A DNA stretch of 16,424 nt from DATLMR01 sp035537555. GTDB lineage: Bacteria; Acidobacteriota; Blastocatellia; UBA7656. Each line of letters opens with the position of its first letter. Position 1 is the stretch's first letter. The stretch covers positions 1 through 16,424 of the forward strand of contig DATLMR010000163.1 of the NCBI GenBank assembly GCA_035537555.1. Reading direction: 5' to 3'. Under the pieces are notes generated by a model. That model was not told where the DNA came from and did not search any database. It saw only the letters and a list, made by a program, of their open reading frames with translations. The position numbers and the translations under genes were made by a program. Positions 6,739-16,039 of this stretch are shown here, piece after piece.

Positions 6739-6811
6739 AACGGTTAATTTATCGGGCGCGACTCGATAGGCCTCGAACCTGGCGGAATTAAGGACTGGTA
6801 GTTGATTATCC

Positions 6812-8610
<1,799 letters not shown>

Positions 8611-8614
<4 letters not shown>

Positions 8615-8751
8615 AATACGAGCGAGCGCGGGTGGCGCTGCGTCTATATTTATGGGCGCTCCGCCGAAAGAACTTCGGGCTTATCGAGATTTATCCGGAC
8701 TTATCCGGGCGAGGGTATCGACAAGTGAGGCGAAATCAAGCCGTGCAATAA
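8611..8751 (+). CDS. Doubtful 46-residue ORF overlapping the lepA stop
   Basis: The ATG is part of an ATGA overlap with the lepA stop, the arrangement seen in translationally coupled pairs. The product (begins MKYERARVALRLYLWALRRK) is basic with a short hydrophobic patch and matches no family I know. The codons CTA and TTA in its first third are unusual for this region, and no ribosome site is evident beyond possible coupling. It ends 46 nt before the hairpin at 8798-8826. It may be a chance frame. Confidence 0.2.
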
Positions 8752-8797
8752 AGAGTCAGGCGATCAATGCCGAGGCTGAGACTGAGACGGGCGCGGC

Positions 8798-8826
8798 TCG
8801 CGGGAATCAGGTACCGATTCCCGCGA
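8798..8826. terminator. Perfect 11-bp hairpin between lepA and the anti-sigma gene
   Basis: TCGCGGGAATC (8798-8808) pairs with GATTCCCGCGA (8816-8826) around the loop AGGTACC. It lies between convergent genes and ends 6 nt before the anti-sigma stop. Neither strand has a following T-run. Its position suggests a bidirectional terminator or transcript end-stabiliser. Confidence 0.6.
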
Positions 8827-8832
8827 CGCCCT

Positions 8833-9606
8833 TCAACCGCTCACATCGACCTTTTCCACAAGGAGAACTATCCGCGTCGGGACCGCCCGGCCCTCTACGC
8901 GCGCGGGCTGGAACGTCGGCTTGCTGAGCGACCACCAGAGCTGTTCGACCAGCACGGGGTCGCGCGGCTCTTCGAGCACTTCGAGAAGCTCCGCGTGGCC
9001 GTCCGACGATACTTCGACCAGGGCGGACATGCTCTCGGTCCCCACCTTGTCGTAGGCTATGTGGCTGAAGGTGACGAGCGACCCGTTGTCTATCACGCGG
9101 GGCAGCTCGTAGTAGTTCTGGTTGCCGGTCGAAGCCGCGTTCGGAGGCAGATTATTATAGCTGTTGTATTCCGGCTCCGAGCCCTTGACGACGGGGCCCG
9201 CGATTACGGGAATGGATATGATCTGCCTCCCGTCGGCCCCGAGCACGGGAAGCGGCTTGAAGGCCGAAAGCACGAAGGTGAAGAGCACGACCGACGCAAG
9301 AGCCCCGGCCAGGTAAGATATGGGCAGAGGGTTCAATCGCAGCAGCCATTCGAAGCTGCGCTGGCCGAAGTCCGACTCGTTCGACGAGCGCCGCGCGACC
9401 GCCGTCATAATATAGCTTTGAAGCTCTTCGGGCGGCCGGGGCTCTTCGAGCCTGCGAAGGATGAGAGACGTTTCCCCGATCTCTTCCAGGTACGCGCGGC
9501 AATCGGCGCAGCCCTCCAGATGCGAGAGGTAATCGACCGAGTCTTCGCGGGACAGTTGCCGGTCCAGATAATCGGAAGCCATCAGCTTGTACTTCTTGCA
9601 GTTCAT
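8833..9606 (-). CDS. Zinc-finger membrane anti-sigma factor with TonB-like C-terminal domain
   Basis: A 257-residue protein. The N-terminus is a ZAS-type anti-sigma domain with H29-x3-C33-x2-C36 (HLEGCADC) and C3, which in the family holds the cognate ECF sigma factor in the cytoplasm. A single membrane helix spans about 97-117 (ISYLAGALASVVLFTFVLSAF region). A Pro/Asn-rich periplasmic linker follows (about 120-188), then a compact domain at about 190-254. Its ALVEVSSDG strand, DPVLVEQL helix and TFQPARVEGRAVPTRIVL segment follow the pattern of TonB C-terminal domains (V.V..DG, F.PA...G..V...I). Family knowledge supports the anti-sigma role; the TonB-like assignment is my reading of the pattern. 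It lies 66 nt after the sigma gene on the same strand, which makes them a sigma/anti-sigma pair. No regulatory protease gene is nearby. Confidence 0.85.
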   Translation of the reverse strand: MNCKKYKLMASDYLDRQLSREDSVDYLSHLEGCADCRAYLEEIGETSLILRRLEEPRPPEELQSYIMTAVARRSSNESDFGQRSFEWLLRLNPLPISYLAGALASVVLFTFVLSAFKPLPVLGADGRQIISIPVIAGPVVKGSEPEYNSYNNLPPNAASTGNQNYYELPRVIDNGSLVTFSHIAYDKVGTESMSALVEVSSDGHAELLEVLEEPRDPVLVEQLWWSLSKPTFQPARVEGRAVPTRIVLLVEKVDVSG

Positions 9607-9672
9607 AACAACACCGGTAAAGTTCTCGATCCCCGCTTCCGTACCGAAGCGACGTCGCGTTTGAAAAGAGAA

Positions 9673-10323
9673 CTATATCAATCCTTTCACGCGCCGGCGG
9701 AGTTCCTCGCGCCCGCGCGCAATCCTAGACTTTACGGTTCCAATAGAGATCGCCAGAGTTTCGGCGATCTCTTCGTAAGAGAGGTCTTCTATCTCGCGCA
9801 GGATGAGGGCGACGCGGTATTCCTGTTTGACCTCGCCGAGCGCCTTCATTATGCGTCTCTCCCGCTCGCTCGAAATGGCCATCTGCTCGGGCGAGGCCCC
9901 GGTCCCTCGAAGGGAGCTTTCTATGGTGATTTCGGAATCGCCGCGGCTGAGGTCGAGCGAAATGGTCTCATCCCGATGGCGGCGCCGCCACCACCTCTGT
10001 TGATTCATCGCCTGGTTGATCGCGATACGGTATATCCAGGTCTTCAGGCCGGACTCTCCGCGAAACCCCTTGAGGCCGCGGTAGACTTTCAAGAAAGTCT
10101 CCTGGGCGGCGTCTCGCGCCTCTTCGGCATCGCCCAGAATGCGAAAGCAGAGCGAGTAGACGGGGCGCTCGAAATGAGCGACCATCTCTTCAAAAGCGGC
10201 CAGTTCCTCGGCCCGGAGGCGTTCGAGCAGCACTCGCTCCTGGCGGTGCTCCAGCGTCTTGGCATCGAGCTCCAGCCTGGCGAAAGTTGTTTGCTCAAGT
10301 GCGGCCATGTCCCCGGCAGACAT
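9673..10323 (-). CDS. ECF RNA polymerase sigma factor (RpoE-like)
   Basis: A 216-residue protein. Region 2 is at about 40-112, with the YSLCFRILGDAEEARDAAQE core (56-75), which binds core polymerase and the -10 element. Region 4 is at about 155-208, with LSYEEIAETLAISIGTVKSR (181-200) as the helix-turn-helix that reads the -35. Regions 1 and 3 are absent, as in ECF factors. ATG 10323 follows AAGGAG with 9-nt spacing, a strong ribosome site. An N-terminal extension of about 38 residues precedes region 2. The downstream gene is the zinc-finger membrane anti-sigma, so the factor is probably released by an envelope signal. A good sigmaE-type promoter match lies upstream, consistent with autoregulation. 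Confidence 0.95.
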   Translation of the reverse strand: MSAGDMAALEQTTFARLELDAKTLEHRQERVLLERLRAEELAAFEEMVAHFERPVYSLCFRILGDAEEARDAAQETFLKVYRGLKGFRGESGLKTWIYRIAINQAMNQQRWWRRRHRDETISLDLSRGDSEITIESSLRGTGASPEQMAISSERERRIMKALGEVKQEYRVALILREIEDLSYEEIAETLAISIGTVKSRIARGREELRRRVKGLI

Positions 10324-10393
10324 AAAAGGCGCTCCTTAGATTGCGGACTGACTGGAGTGGGCCATCGCTCGTTGCTGCGTGAAGCCGAGCGCC

Positions 10394-10421
10394 GTTATAG
10401 CTTCAAAGTAGACCGGGCAAT
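10394..10421 (-). promoter_or_regulatory. Possible housekeeping promoter of the sigma gene
   Basis: On the minus strand TATAAC (plus 10394-10399) lies 16 nt from ATTGCC (plus 10416-10421; TTGCCC at 10415-10420 with 15 nt is the alternative). The layout resembles the ferritin-like promoter at 664-691. It lies closer to the gene than the ECF-type promoter, so the two would be in tandem. Confidence 0.35.
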
Positions 10422-10448
10422 GGCCCTTTACCTCACTTGTCACTATTC

Positions 10449-10476
10449 TTAGACACCCGCCCCGTCGAAATGTTCC
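10449..10476 (-). promoter_or_regulatory. ECF/sigmaE-type promoter upstream of the sigma gene (autoregulation)
   Basis: On the minus strand GGAAC (plus 10472-10476) is followed after 17 nt by GTCTAA (plus 10449-10454). This matches the classic sigmaE layout GGAACTT-N15-GTCTAA closely in both elements and spacing; only one of the two bases after GGAAC differs. The start would be near 10442, giving a leader of about 120 nt before ATG 10323. ECF factors commonly activate their own genes, so this is probably the autoregulatory promoter. Confidence 0.65.
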
Positions 10477-10526
10477 GGCTGCTTTTGTCCGAGTCGAATA
10501 AACTTTATCACAAGATGGCCCCTATC

Positions 10527-10556
10527 TTGACAATTACCGCGTCCGGCGGCTATTTT
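10527..10556 (+). promoter_or_regulatory. Sigma70-like promoter of the YfgM-like gene
   Basis: A perfect -35 TTGACA (10527-10532) and TATTTT (10551-10556; 4 of 6) are separated by 18 nt. Transcription would start near 10563 and the leader would be about 68 nt. It points away from the sigma gene promoters in the same 307-bp gap (10324-10630), which holds no supported gene. Confidence 0.6.
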
Positions 10557-10616
10557 GTCCATTACTCTACGCGACAGCGCAGGCACCCTAATCGACATAC
10601 GGACAGGCGAATATTC

Positions 10617-10622
10617 AGGAGG
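10617..10622 (+). promoter_or_regulatory. Shine-Dalgarno site that fixes a TTG start
   Basis: AGGAGG, a perfect Shine-Dalgarno sequence, sits 8 nt before TTG 10631. The first in-frame ATG is at codon 15 and has no comparable site, so the TTG is taken as the start. Confidence 0.75.
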
Positions 10623-10630
10623 CTCAAGTT

Positions 10631-11419
10631 TTGGCTAAGACAAGCAGGAGAAACCGTATCGCGGTCAAGGACATGAAGTTCAGGAACGATCCGATGATCC
10701 GTTTCTACGACCGCACGCAGGACTGGTTGCAGGAGAGGGGCCGGCCCATAATCATAGCGATTGCGGCCCTGGCGGGCGCGGTCGTACTTTATACGATCTT
10801 CGATTTCTACACCGATTATCGCGACTCGAAAGCCAAGGCGGCCTTCGCCGACGCTTACGATAGGTACAAAGCGCCCGTTATAGACTCGACCGTGACCACG
10901 GCCGCGCCTCCGACCGGAAGGAGCTACACCGACGAAAAGGTGAAGTGGCAGGAGACGGCCGAGGCGTTCGAGCGCCTTTCGAATGAGTATTCCGGTTTCT
11001 ATGGCACGAAGGGCCGCTACTATGCGGCGACCGCCTACCTGCACCTCGACCGTGATAAGGGCGTGCAGATGCTCGAACAGCTCGTAAAAGAGAAAGATCC
11101 TTCGACGGCCGACCTGGCTCGCATGGCCCTGGCCGAAAACCACGCGAGCAACGGAGAGTACGATCAGGCCATCTCCGAATACGAGAAGCTGCTGAACTCC
11201 TCTTTCGTTCCCAGGCAGGGAGTCCAGCTGGCGCTCGGGCGCGCTTACGAAAAGGCGAACCAGACGGAAAAGGCCGTGGACGCCTATTTCGAGGTGGCCA
11301 AGGTGGACCGCTCGACCGCGTCCGGCGCGGAAGCCGAGAGGCGGCTGTCGGCGCTCGCGCCCGATAAGATCAAGGACTTGCCTGCGCCGACGACCATTCC
11401 CCTTTTCGGCCAGCAATAG
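10631..11419 (+). CDS. Membrane-anchored TPR protein, YfgM-like
   Basis: A 262-residue protein starting with TTG, supported by a perfect upstream AGGAGG. The basic N-terminus (about 1-38) is cytoplasmic, a single helix spans about 39-58 (PIIIAIAALAGAVVLYTIF region), and the remainder is outside the cytoplasm. TPR-like helical pairs include GKYY-type and GEYDQAISEYEKLL (175-188) and a second unit at about 197-222 (VQLALGRAYEKANQTEKAVD). The layout matches YfgM, an ancillary subunit of the SecYEG translocon that works with periplasmic chaperones. A generic TPR assembly protein is the alternative. The C-terminal 20 residues are Pro-rich. The transcript appears to end at the hairpin after 11453. 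It is divergent from the ECF sigma gene. Confidence 0.75.
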   Translation: MAKTSRRNRIAVKDMKFRNDPMIRFYDRTQDWLQERGRPIIIAIAALAGAVVLYTIFDFYTDYRDSKAKAAFADAYDRYKAPVIDSTVTTAAPPTGRSYTDEKVKWQETAEAFERLSNEYSGFYGTKGRYYAATAYLHLDRDKGVQMLEQLVKEKDPSTADLARMALAENHASNGEYDQAISEYEKLLNSSFVPRQGVQLALGRAYEKANQTEKAVDAYFEVAKVDRSTASGAEAERRLSALAPDKIKDLPAPTTIPLFGQQ

Positions 11420-11452
11420 CACGCGATAACCGCCGGCCGGCGGAACTCGAGA

Positions 11453-11482
11453 GGCCCCGGGCCTTCGGGGCCTTCTTCCTTC
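11453..11482 (+). terminator. Intrinsic terminator after the YfgM-like gene
   Basis: AGGCCCCG (11453-11460) pairs with CGGGGCCT (11467-11474) around the loop GGCCTT, followed by the T-rich TCTTCCTT. A 14-bp palindrome (CCGCCGGCCGGCGG, 11431-11444) precedes it. Of the intergenic hairpins in this window it best fits an intrinsic terminator. Confidence 0.7.
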
Positions 11483-11540
11483 ATCAGAGGGTCGATCCTC
11501 CGGCCACCGCTCGGGCCGCCGCTCGGGCAATAGATCGTCA

Positions 11541-12647
11541 ATGGAAAACCTCGCGCACACACTCTTCGGGCTCACTCTGGCAAAATCAGGTCTCGAACGA
11601 GTGACGCCTCTGGCTACCACCACGCTTGTCATCTCTTCGAATCTACCCGACGCGGATCTCGTCATGCGCCTGGGGGGAGGCGCGCTCTCTTACATCGAGC
11701 ACCATCGCGGGCTGACCCATTCGTTCATCGGGCTCGTTGCCCTGTCCGCCCTGCTCACCTTGTTTCTCGTCTATCTCGACCGCAAGTTCCGCCTGCGCCG
11801 CGACCCGTTTCGAAGGCCCATACGCCCGTGGAGGATCTTCCTGCTGGCGTACGTGGGCGGGCTGGGCCACATCTTTCTGGACTTCACGAACTCGTACGGA
11901 GTGCGCCCTCTCCTGCCTTTCAGCCGCCGATGGTTTTATGGAGACATTGCCTTCGTGGTCGATCCCTGGATCTGGCTGATCCTCGGGTCGGCGGTCGTGT
12001 GGCTCATGACTAAAGATGCCCTGCGCGCGGGCATCTGGCTCACCGTGGGCGTGATCCTCTCTCTGATCATGGCCCTGGCTTTTCATGAGCCGTCGGCTGA
12101 GCTTCCCGTGCCCATTCCCTCGTCGCTGCGAGTGATCTGGTTCGTCGGGCTCTTCGTGATAGTCGCGGGGCTCGTGCTCGGATGGTCCCGGGCGGGGGCG
12201 AGACTGGCCCGGGCGTCCCTCTTCATTCTCGCGCTCTATTACGGAGGGATGTGGATAGCTCAACAGACGGCCCTCGGCCAGACGGCCGGCTCCCCTCCGG
12301 CCCAGCCGCTCACGTCGAGCGCGGCCTGGCCCACTCCCGCCAATCCCTTCCTGTGGCAATCCGTCGCGAGCACCGAGGAAAAGCTGTACACTCGCTACGC
12401 GAATCTACTCGAACCTCAGGGAGAGTGGCGCGACCTGCCCGCGCTCGAATACAGGCTCGCGGAAGCGCTCAGGCGGGCCGAGCCGTCGCGCAAGTTCCTC
12501 GAATTCACCCGCTACGCGAGCGCGCGCGTCGAAGAGCGCGAGGACGGCTACACGATAGCCCTGCGCGATCTCAGGTTCGCGCTTCGCATGAATGTAGTGC
12601 TCGACCGCGATCTGGTCGTGCAATCGGCCGAAGTGCTCTGGTTTTGA
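11541..12647 (+). CDS. YdjM/DUF457-type membrane-bound metal-dependent hydrolase
   Basis: A 368-residue protein. The N-terminal half has the YdjM-family pattern of conserved metal-type residues: H6 in NLAHTLFG, SSNLPDAD with D37 and D39, HHRGLTHS (54-61), GHIFLDFTNSYG (109-120) and FYGD (132-135). About five to six hydrophobic segments lie at roughly 60-78, 98-113, 136-156, 161-181, 197-215 and 221-240. The C-terminal third (about 265-368) looks like a soluble domain with no motif I recognise. The family is annotated as inner-membrane metal-dependent hydrolases, but the substrate is unknown; one E. coli member is SOS-regulated. ATG 11541 has no clear ribosome site. It follows the terminator of the preceding gene, so it should have its own promoter, which I could not identify. 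Confidence 0.85.
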   Translation: MENLAHTLFGLTLAKSGLERVTPLATTTLVISSNLPDADLVMRLGGGALSYIEHHRGLTHSFIGLVALSALLTLFLVYLDRKFRLRRDPFRRPIRPWRIFLLAYVGGLGHIFLDFTNSYGVRPLLPFSRRWFYGDIAFVVDPWIWLILGSAVVWLMTKDALRAGIWLTVGVILSLIMALAFHEPSAELPVPIPSSLRVIWFVGLFVIVAGLVLGWSRAGARLARASLFILALYYGGMWIAQQTALGQTAGSPPAQPLTSSAAWPTPANPFLWQSVASTEEKLYTRYANLLEPQGEWRDLPALEYRLAEALRRAEPSRKFLEFTRYASARVEEREDGYTIALRDLRFALRMNVVLDRDLVVQSAEVLWF

Positions 12648-12684
12648 CCGGCTTCGATCTGCGCCGCCGATTACCCGCCTCCTT

Positions 12685-12713
12685 TTGACTATTCGACTCC
12701 ATGACCGCATAAT
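12685..12713 (+). promoter_or_regulatory. Strong sigma70-like promoter placed for a near-leaderless transcript
   Basis: TTGACT (12685-12690, 5 of 6) and CATAAT (12708-12713, 5 of 6) are separated by the ideal 17 nt. Transcription would begin near 12720, only about 6 nt before ATG 12726. Confidence 0.6.
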
Positions 12714-12725
12714 CGTAATCCCAAA

Positions 12726-13958
12726 ATGAAAAGAACGGCTATTCGACCAGCATATGGCTCGTACCTGCTGTCGGCCGCGGTAGTGCTGACGATCGGGTCG
12801 GCGCTGCTCCAGGAGGGCCTGTTTCGCGCGGCCGTCTCCTGCTGGAGCCTGCTCCTGCTGCTGATGGTAGCCGCCGCGCTCGACCGCATAGAGTTTGACG
12901 GCTGCACGATCTCGCGGCGCGGGCCTCTGGCTTTTCTCCTTTCGCGCCTGGCGCGCGTCCGGCAGAAGCTGTCGATTTCGGATGTGGAGTCGATCACGAC
13001 CGAGGCGATGCGAATCAGCTTTGCAAGCGGCGACGCGCGGTTGAGTTACCAGACCCGCATAAGCGGGGGAGGCGTCGATGTCGTAATAAAATCTTCACGC
13101 GCCGGGTACATCCCCTTCATCAGGTCCCTGTTTCGGGCTGCCGGGCCTCACAAGCTCGACCCGCGCTCGTTCGAGCTGTTCGAATACTTCGAAGCGGGTA
13201 AGGCGATCAAAGGCTCGCCGGTATTGAGGAACGACATCGCTTTGATGCCCGTGTCGCGGCTTCGCAGCCTCGGAAACTCGCTCAGGCTCGCGGGACGCCT
13301 GGCCCAGGCCTCGAGCTATTTTCGGATCGCGTATGAGAAAGAGCCCCGCAATCCCGAGCTGCTTTACGAGATGGCGCGGTTCTTTCATTCGAGCGCCCGG
13401 CCGGAAGATGCGCGGCTGCTTCAGAGGTCGGACGCCTGCCTGCGGCTCGCGGCCCGGCTCGCGAGCCGGGAGCCGCAGCTGCTCGAGCGCATCGGCGAGG
13501 CGTTCGTCGAGCGGTTGGATTACAAGCGCGCGGCCGACTGTTTCCGCCGCGCGCTGGAATTAGACCCCGCGCGATTTCGCGCCAACATCGGCCTGGCGGA
13601 GATCGCGCTCCGGGACGGGAAGCTGGCGCACGTGGCCCTCTATTACGGCGCGGCCGCGGAAAACGGCGACCGGGCGCTGGCGCGAATGGCGAAGCGCGAG
13701 GCGCGTTATTACGAGCGTTTGATCAGGGATGAGGACTTTCTGGAATCCGAGCTTCGCCGCATACGCATCTCCAACCACCTGAGGTGGGGGCAGAGGGCAT
13801 CGGCCCTGATCTTTCTCGGCGCGTGGATGGCGGCGGGCATCGCGGGGCGGTTCTCTTCGATGGTCGAGGACTTCGGGCTGGCTTTGATGGCGACCTCGGG
13901 CCTGGTGTGGTTCACCGCCACCATGGCCTTTCGCTACTTCCGCCAGCGCACGGCGTAG
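12726..13958 (+). CDS. TPR protein with membrane segments at both ends (function unknown)
   Basis: A 410-residue protein that I cannot name. Two hydrophobic helices open it (about 12-28 and 34-52). A beta-rich stretch follows (about 54-138), perhaps a small PH-like domain judging by its alternating strands. TPR-like helical pairs occupy about 180-330, the clearest being DYKRAADCFRRALELDPARF (265-284). Two further helices close it (about 357-374 and 384-402) before a basic tail. If all four helices span the membrane, the TPR domain faces the same side as both termini. No signal peptide or catalytic motif is visible. No Shine-Dalgarno sequence precedes the ATG, and the promoter lies so close that the transcript may be almost leaderless. 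It converges on the histidine kinase with only 20 nt between stops. Confidence 0.75.
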   Translation: MKRTAIRPAYGSYLLSAAVVLTIGSALLQEGLFRAAVSCWSLLLLLMVAAALDRIEFDGCTISRRGPLAFLLSRLARVRQKLSISDVESITTEAMRISFASGDARLSYQTRISGGGVDVVIKSSRAGYIPFIRSLFRAAGPHKLDPRSFELFEYFEAGKAIKGSPVLRNDIALMPVSRLRSLGNSLRLAGRLAQASSYFRIAYEKEPRNPELLYEMARFFHSSARPEDARLLQRSDACLRLAARLASREPQLLERIGEAFVERLDYKRAADCFRRALELDPARFRANIGLAEIALRDGKLAHVALYYGAAAENGDRALARMAKREARYYERLIRDEDFLESELRRIRISNHLRWGQRASALIFLGAWMAAGIAGRFSSMVEDFGLALMATSGLVWFTATMAFRYFRQRTA

Positions 13959-13975
13959 ATCGCCTGGAGCGCGGG

Positions 13976-13991
13976 CTCTCAGCCCTGAGAG
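13976..13991. terminator. Short hairpin at the convergent gene ends
   Basis: CTCTCAG (13976-13982) and CTGAGAG (13985-13991) are inverted copies around CC. It spans the histidine kinase stop (13981-13979) and begins 18 nt after the TPR protein stop. No T-run is present. It may be a bidirectional transcription end or chance. Confidence 0.3.
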
Positions 13992-16039
13992 AGGGGTGTG
14001 ACGAGGCGGAAGCGCGTGCCGTAATTCTCCGCGACCGGGCTCAGGAGATCGACCGCGCCTCCAAGCTCTGTCGCGCGGCGCTGCACTATGGCCAGGCCGA
14101 GCCCCGTTCCGCGCGATTTCGTCGTATAGAAAGGCTCGAAGACGCGACGCTGCGCGTCCGGAGGTATTCCCGGTCCCGTATCCGTCACCGAAAGAACGAG
14201 CCTCCGGTCGCCGCCCTCCGATCCGATGGCGGCCTCGACCCTGACCTCCCCGGACGAGCCCGCCGCCTGGATCGCATTGAGTATCAGGTTGCTCAAGGCT
14301 TCGCGGAGCGCGGAAGCCTCCGGCCCCGCGAGCGTGGCATCGCCGCGCACTTCGACGCCCAGCTTCACGCCGGATTCTCGCGCGTCGTGGCCGAGCAGAG
14401 CGATGGTGGAATCGATCATCTCTCGAAGCGAGATCGGCCGCGCATCCGCATAGCTCGGGCGGGAGAAGGCGAGCAGCTGCGAGACGGTGCGATTGAGCCG
14501 GTCTATCTCGGTGACGATCAGGGTCAGGTCTCGGTCGTACTCGGCGAGGGCCGGCTCCTCGCGCATGACCTGGGCTATCGACTTGATGGAAGAGAGCGGG
14601 TTCTTGACTTCGTGGGCCACGGTCGCGGCCATCTGCCCGAGCGTGGCGAGCCGCTCGCGCTGGGCAAGCTCGCGCTCGAGCCTTACCTTTTCATCGACGA
14701 GCCTGCCCGCCTCCAGCTCGATCGCCACCTGCCCGGCGAGCACGTCCAGAACCGCCCGCTTCTCTGACGTGAGCGTGTGCCGCTCCGACGAAACCACCAT
14801 TATTCCGATCAGCTCGCCTTCCCGCCTCAGAGCATAAGCCGCCGTAGCGCCTGCGCGGGCGAGGTCTTCGTTCGCCTCGACTATGTCGGCTTCCCATTGA
14901 ATCATCTTTTGAGCTATGCGCCGGTCCGGGCCTTCGGGCGCCATTTCATCGAGCCGCACGATCCGCACGCTCTCGAGCTCCAGCCCCTGCCTGATGGTCT
15001 CCTGCGCGTAGAGAACGAGCGAGTTGAGCTCTCCGAAACCGGCCGCGCCCGCCGAGACGCGGCGCACGACGTCGCGGTAGAGGCCGAACTCGCTCGCGAA
15101 CAGCCTCTGAACCATCCGGTCCATCAGACGCACCAGGGGGCCGGCGAGCGCGAACATGCCCAGGATCAAGATGGCCTCGACCACGCCCGGCCTCGCGCCC
15201 ACGCGCTCGACCAGTATTTCGTCCAGCCGCCTGATGCCGTACGTGTAGATGGCTATGAAGACCACCGCGAAGGCCGCATACACGAGGCTGTCTTTTATGG
15301 CCACGTCGACGATCTTGTAACGGTAGACGTGATAGGCGACCAGAAAGGTCGGCAGCATCCCGAGCAGCACGTAGATGATCCACAAAGGATCGTTCGGGCC
15401 GGAGCGGGCCACCGCGACGACGTAGAACTCGAACGCGCCGTTAAAGAACAGGATGAGGGCCAGGCGCTTGAAGAAAGCGCGCTCGCGGGCCGTCTTCGCG
15501 TCGAGCCGGTCTTTGATCTTCCAGTCGATGGCCGCGGCCGACCAGAGCGCCGCCAGGAACCATATCGAGTATGGAAGAAGGAGCGGGCGCAGCTTGATCA
15601 GAAAGGATTCGTACGGCCCCGTCGCGATCAGATAAACGGCATACGGAAGGAAGAGCATCGGCGTGTAGAGCGCGAAACCCGTAAGAGTGACCTGGCGGGG
15701 ACTGAGCCTCACATACCTGGTCATCATGCCGTAGAACGCCACGTGCGCGTGGAGCAGGGCCGCGGGCAACAGGGCCACTCCTATCATCGTCAGCGTGTCC
15801 CACGCGCGCAGGGCTGCCGTCAATCGCTCCCGCGTCAGGAGCAGCTCGTGAAGCGAAATCAGAAGATTGCCGACGAACCAGACGCCCAGGCACAGGCCCA
15901 GCACGATGAAAGCCCGCTCCACCTGATTCAGGTTCTTGCGCGACCCGAGCCTTCTCTGCCAGATCAGCCAGGCGATATAGAGGTGCAGCGCCGCGCCGGT
16001 AGCGAAACCGACCAGCTTTATTATTTCGAGCAGCGACAT
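13979..16039 (-). CDS. Orphan sensor histidine kinase with multi-pass N-terminus and GAF-like domain
   Basis: A 686-residue protein. The N-terminal ~305 residues form about eight or nine membrane helices ending in YRYKIVDVAIKDSLVYA (239-255), typical of 7TM-type sensor kinases. A GAF-like region follows (about 320-445). The dimerisation/phosphotransfer domain has the H-box VAHEVKNPLSS with phospho-accepting H476. The ATPase domain shows N588 in NLILNAIQA, DTGPGIP (620-626) with D620, EPFYTTK (635-641) and GTGLGLA (644-650). All catalytic boxes are intact. It should autophosphorylate at H476 and pass phosphate to a response regulator, none of which is encoded in this window. The signal is unknown. 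ATG 16039 lacks a clear ribosome site. Upstream, 16040-16178 holds a CAGCCC-GGGGCTG inverted repeat (16144-16156) and no clear promoter. Confidence 0.93.
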   Translation of the reverse strand: MSLLEIIKLVGFATGAALHLYIAWLIWQRRLGSRKNLNQVERAFIVLGLCLGVWFVGNLLISLHELLLTRERLTAALRAWDTLTMIGVALLPAALLHAHVAFYGMMTRYVRLSPRQVTLTGFALYTPMLFLPYAVYLIATGPYESFLIKLRPLLLPYSIWFLAALWSAAAIDWKIKDRLDAKTARERAFFKRLALILFFNGAFEFYVVAVARSGPNDPLWIIYVLLGMLPTFLVAYHVYRYKIVDVAIKDSLVYAAFAVVFIAIYTYGIRRLDEILVERVGARPGVVEAILILGMFALAGPLVRLMDRMVQRLFASEFGLYRDVVRRVSAGAAGFGELNSLVLYAQETIRQGLELESVRIVRLDEMAPEGPDRRIAQKMIQWEADIVEANEDLARAGATAAYALRREGELIGIMVVSSERHTLTSEKRAVLDVLAGQVAIELEAGRLVDEKVRLERELAQRERLATLGQMAATVAHEVKNPLSSIKSIAQVMREEPALAEYDRDLTLIVTEIDRLNRTVSQLLAFSRPSYADARPISLREMIDSTIALLGHDARESGVKLGVEVRGDATLAGPEASALREALSNLILNAIQAAGSSGEVRVEAAIGSEGGDRRLVLSVTDTGPGIPPDAQRRVFEPFYTTKSRGTGLGLAIVQRRATELGGAVDLLSPVAENYGTRFRLVTPLSQG

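Noticed and set aside
8767..10452. 561-residue plus-strand ORF
   Set aside because: It is antisense to the sigma and anti-sigma genes, both of which have full family motifs; its own sequence is low-complexity Arg/Gly/Ala with no domain.
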